Assembly: GCA_003254925.1 (NCBI GenBank)
Contig: QANZ01046144.1
Span: 86,399-150,398, forward strand
From: Chamaecrista fasciculata
Lineage: Eukaryota; Streptophyta; Magnoliopsida; Fabales; Fabaceae
Length of the DNA: 64,000 nt
Direction of reading: 5' to 3'
Part shown: piece by piece, positions 62,993 to 64,000 of the stretch
How positions within the stretch are numbered: position 1 is the stretch's first letter
Layout: each line of letters begins with the position of its first letter
Translations under genes and position numbers: made by a program
Notes under the pieces: model-generated
What the model saw: only the letters and a program-made list of their open reading frames with translations
The model's database searches: none
Told to the model about the DNA's origin: nothing

Positions 62993-64000
62993 GCGCTGCC
63001 GCGAGCGTGGTGTATCAGATAAGTTTAACTTTTAAACGTCTCTCTTTAAAATGGGACTCGGTATGCTAACATTTGCTTTAAAATTACTGTCATAGCTTGA
63101 ACAAAATTTGAGATTCGAACTAGAAGGCACATGAGGTATTTGACATAATGACTACGAGAACTTAGAAAAAGTTAAAAACATAATTACATTTTTTGCTTGT
63201 TTACTTGGTTAAAGTAATCACAATTGTACATGGTTAGCTATATGGATAAACTTTGAATATGCCCATAACGGGTGGATTTCGAGACTAGGAGATCGGAAAG
63301 TTTCAATGTCATATGATTTGACTGATTTGGATGCTTACGTTGTATTTGCGCACTTTGCATGCTTATTTGATGACTTTTTTGTGAATGAAAATAACTTTTA
63401 ATTTACTGGGCACAACTTTTACAATGTTGTTACTAACGCCTTGCCCATGCCTCGAGCATTTGAATTACATTTCTTAAAGACAGGGGTAGCCTTGATAAGG
63501 ACTACACTAAGAGCAAAGATTTTGCTCCAACTTCATTATACCACTATTACTGTCAGGTATCATGATACTTTCATTTTCGAATTTTTTAACGGATATATAA
63601 AATCCTTTGTGGCCCTTGGCTCAATTTCATGTGGATTGAACTTGTTTGAATAATAATGCGCATCGAATGCTTGGTTTCACTACTATTTTTCAAAAGGCAA
63701 GGCATAATTAAACAATATTGTTTTAGTCTTTCTCATATATGCCAACAAGCACTGTCTTGGTATTAATATCATATGTTGACTAATTAGCTCCTTTGTTTAA
63801 GAACTCAGGCACTTCTCAGCACTTGGAAATCCTTACACCGGCGTCACCGTAAGTGTGGGCATTGTTGTAAGCGTAAACGCCCCAGTACGCGAGGCGCCGC
63901 TATGGATATGGGCGCCACCATAAAAATGACTGAGCATATAAAAATGACTGATAATTTTTGCGTTTTTGAACTTTGCAGAAATTCAATAGGGTGGGGCAAA
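62993..64000. other. Intergenic to window end
   Basis: No gene recognised; 63835-63925 is GC-richer, with motifs related to the minisatellite surroundings. Confidence 0.45.

Noticed and set aside
62766-63069. Repetitive protein (DANMNTGA or FILASAPV repeats)
   Set aside because: Arises from a 24-bp minisatellite; no promoter, introns or flanking coding sequence.

Overview
The window is plant nuclear DNA, most likely from a core eudicot. It shows GT-AG split genes, AT-rich intergenic DNA, abundant transposable elements and plant-only families: a florigen (FT) cluster, a pectinesterase with a PMEI domain, and the APH-ACAD fusion protein IBR3. I cannot name the species. The assembly carries a 233-base gap (11066-11298) and five single-base Ns. 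Several single Ns separate near-identical repeats, which looks like unmerged contig ends.

Layout. 1-493 (minus): 5' end of a pectinesterase/PMEI gene. 2569-8443 (minus): complete 17-exon IBR3-like peroxisomal acyl-CoA dehydrogenase (822 aa). 9.2-23.9 kb: repeats. These are a hAT-type MITE, an orphan 3' exon, and a fragment copy of IBR3 (exons 9-10) that a young, non-coding LTR retrotransposon (11912-16103) has split in two, followed by LINE pieces and a remote FT upstream region. 24.6-45.1 kb: cluster of FLOWERING LOCUS T genes. FT-A (24615-28447) and FT-D (43277-44842) are complete four-exon genes; FT-B (29041-30051) has exons 1-2 only; FT-C (42202-42402) has exon 1 only. 46840-51965 (plus): prostaglandin E synthase 2-like GST. 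55145-57943 (minus): HROB-like OB-fold recombination protein. 58-64 kb: retroposons, an LTR remnant and a 24-bp minisatellite, with no gene I can support.

How it fits together. The best biology is the FT cluster. The two intact copies share about 6-8 kb of collinear but interrupted upstream sequence, so the duplication unit included distal regulatory DNA. FT-A differs from FT-D at a conserved pocket histidine (Tyr instead of His), lacks a proximal CCAAT-type block, and carries a 2.1-kb Mutator-like element in intron 1. Exon 4 and the 3'UTR are nearly identical between the two while exons 1-3 differ more, which suggests gene conversion. The other genes are ordinary single-copy housekeeping loci with no evident functional link to FT.
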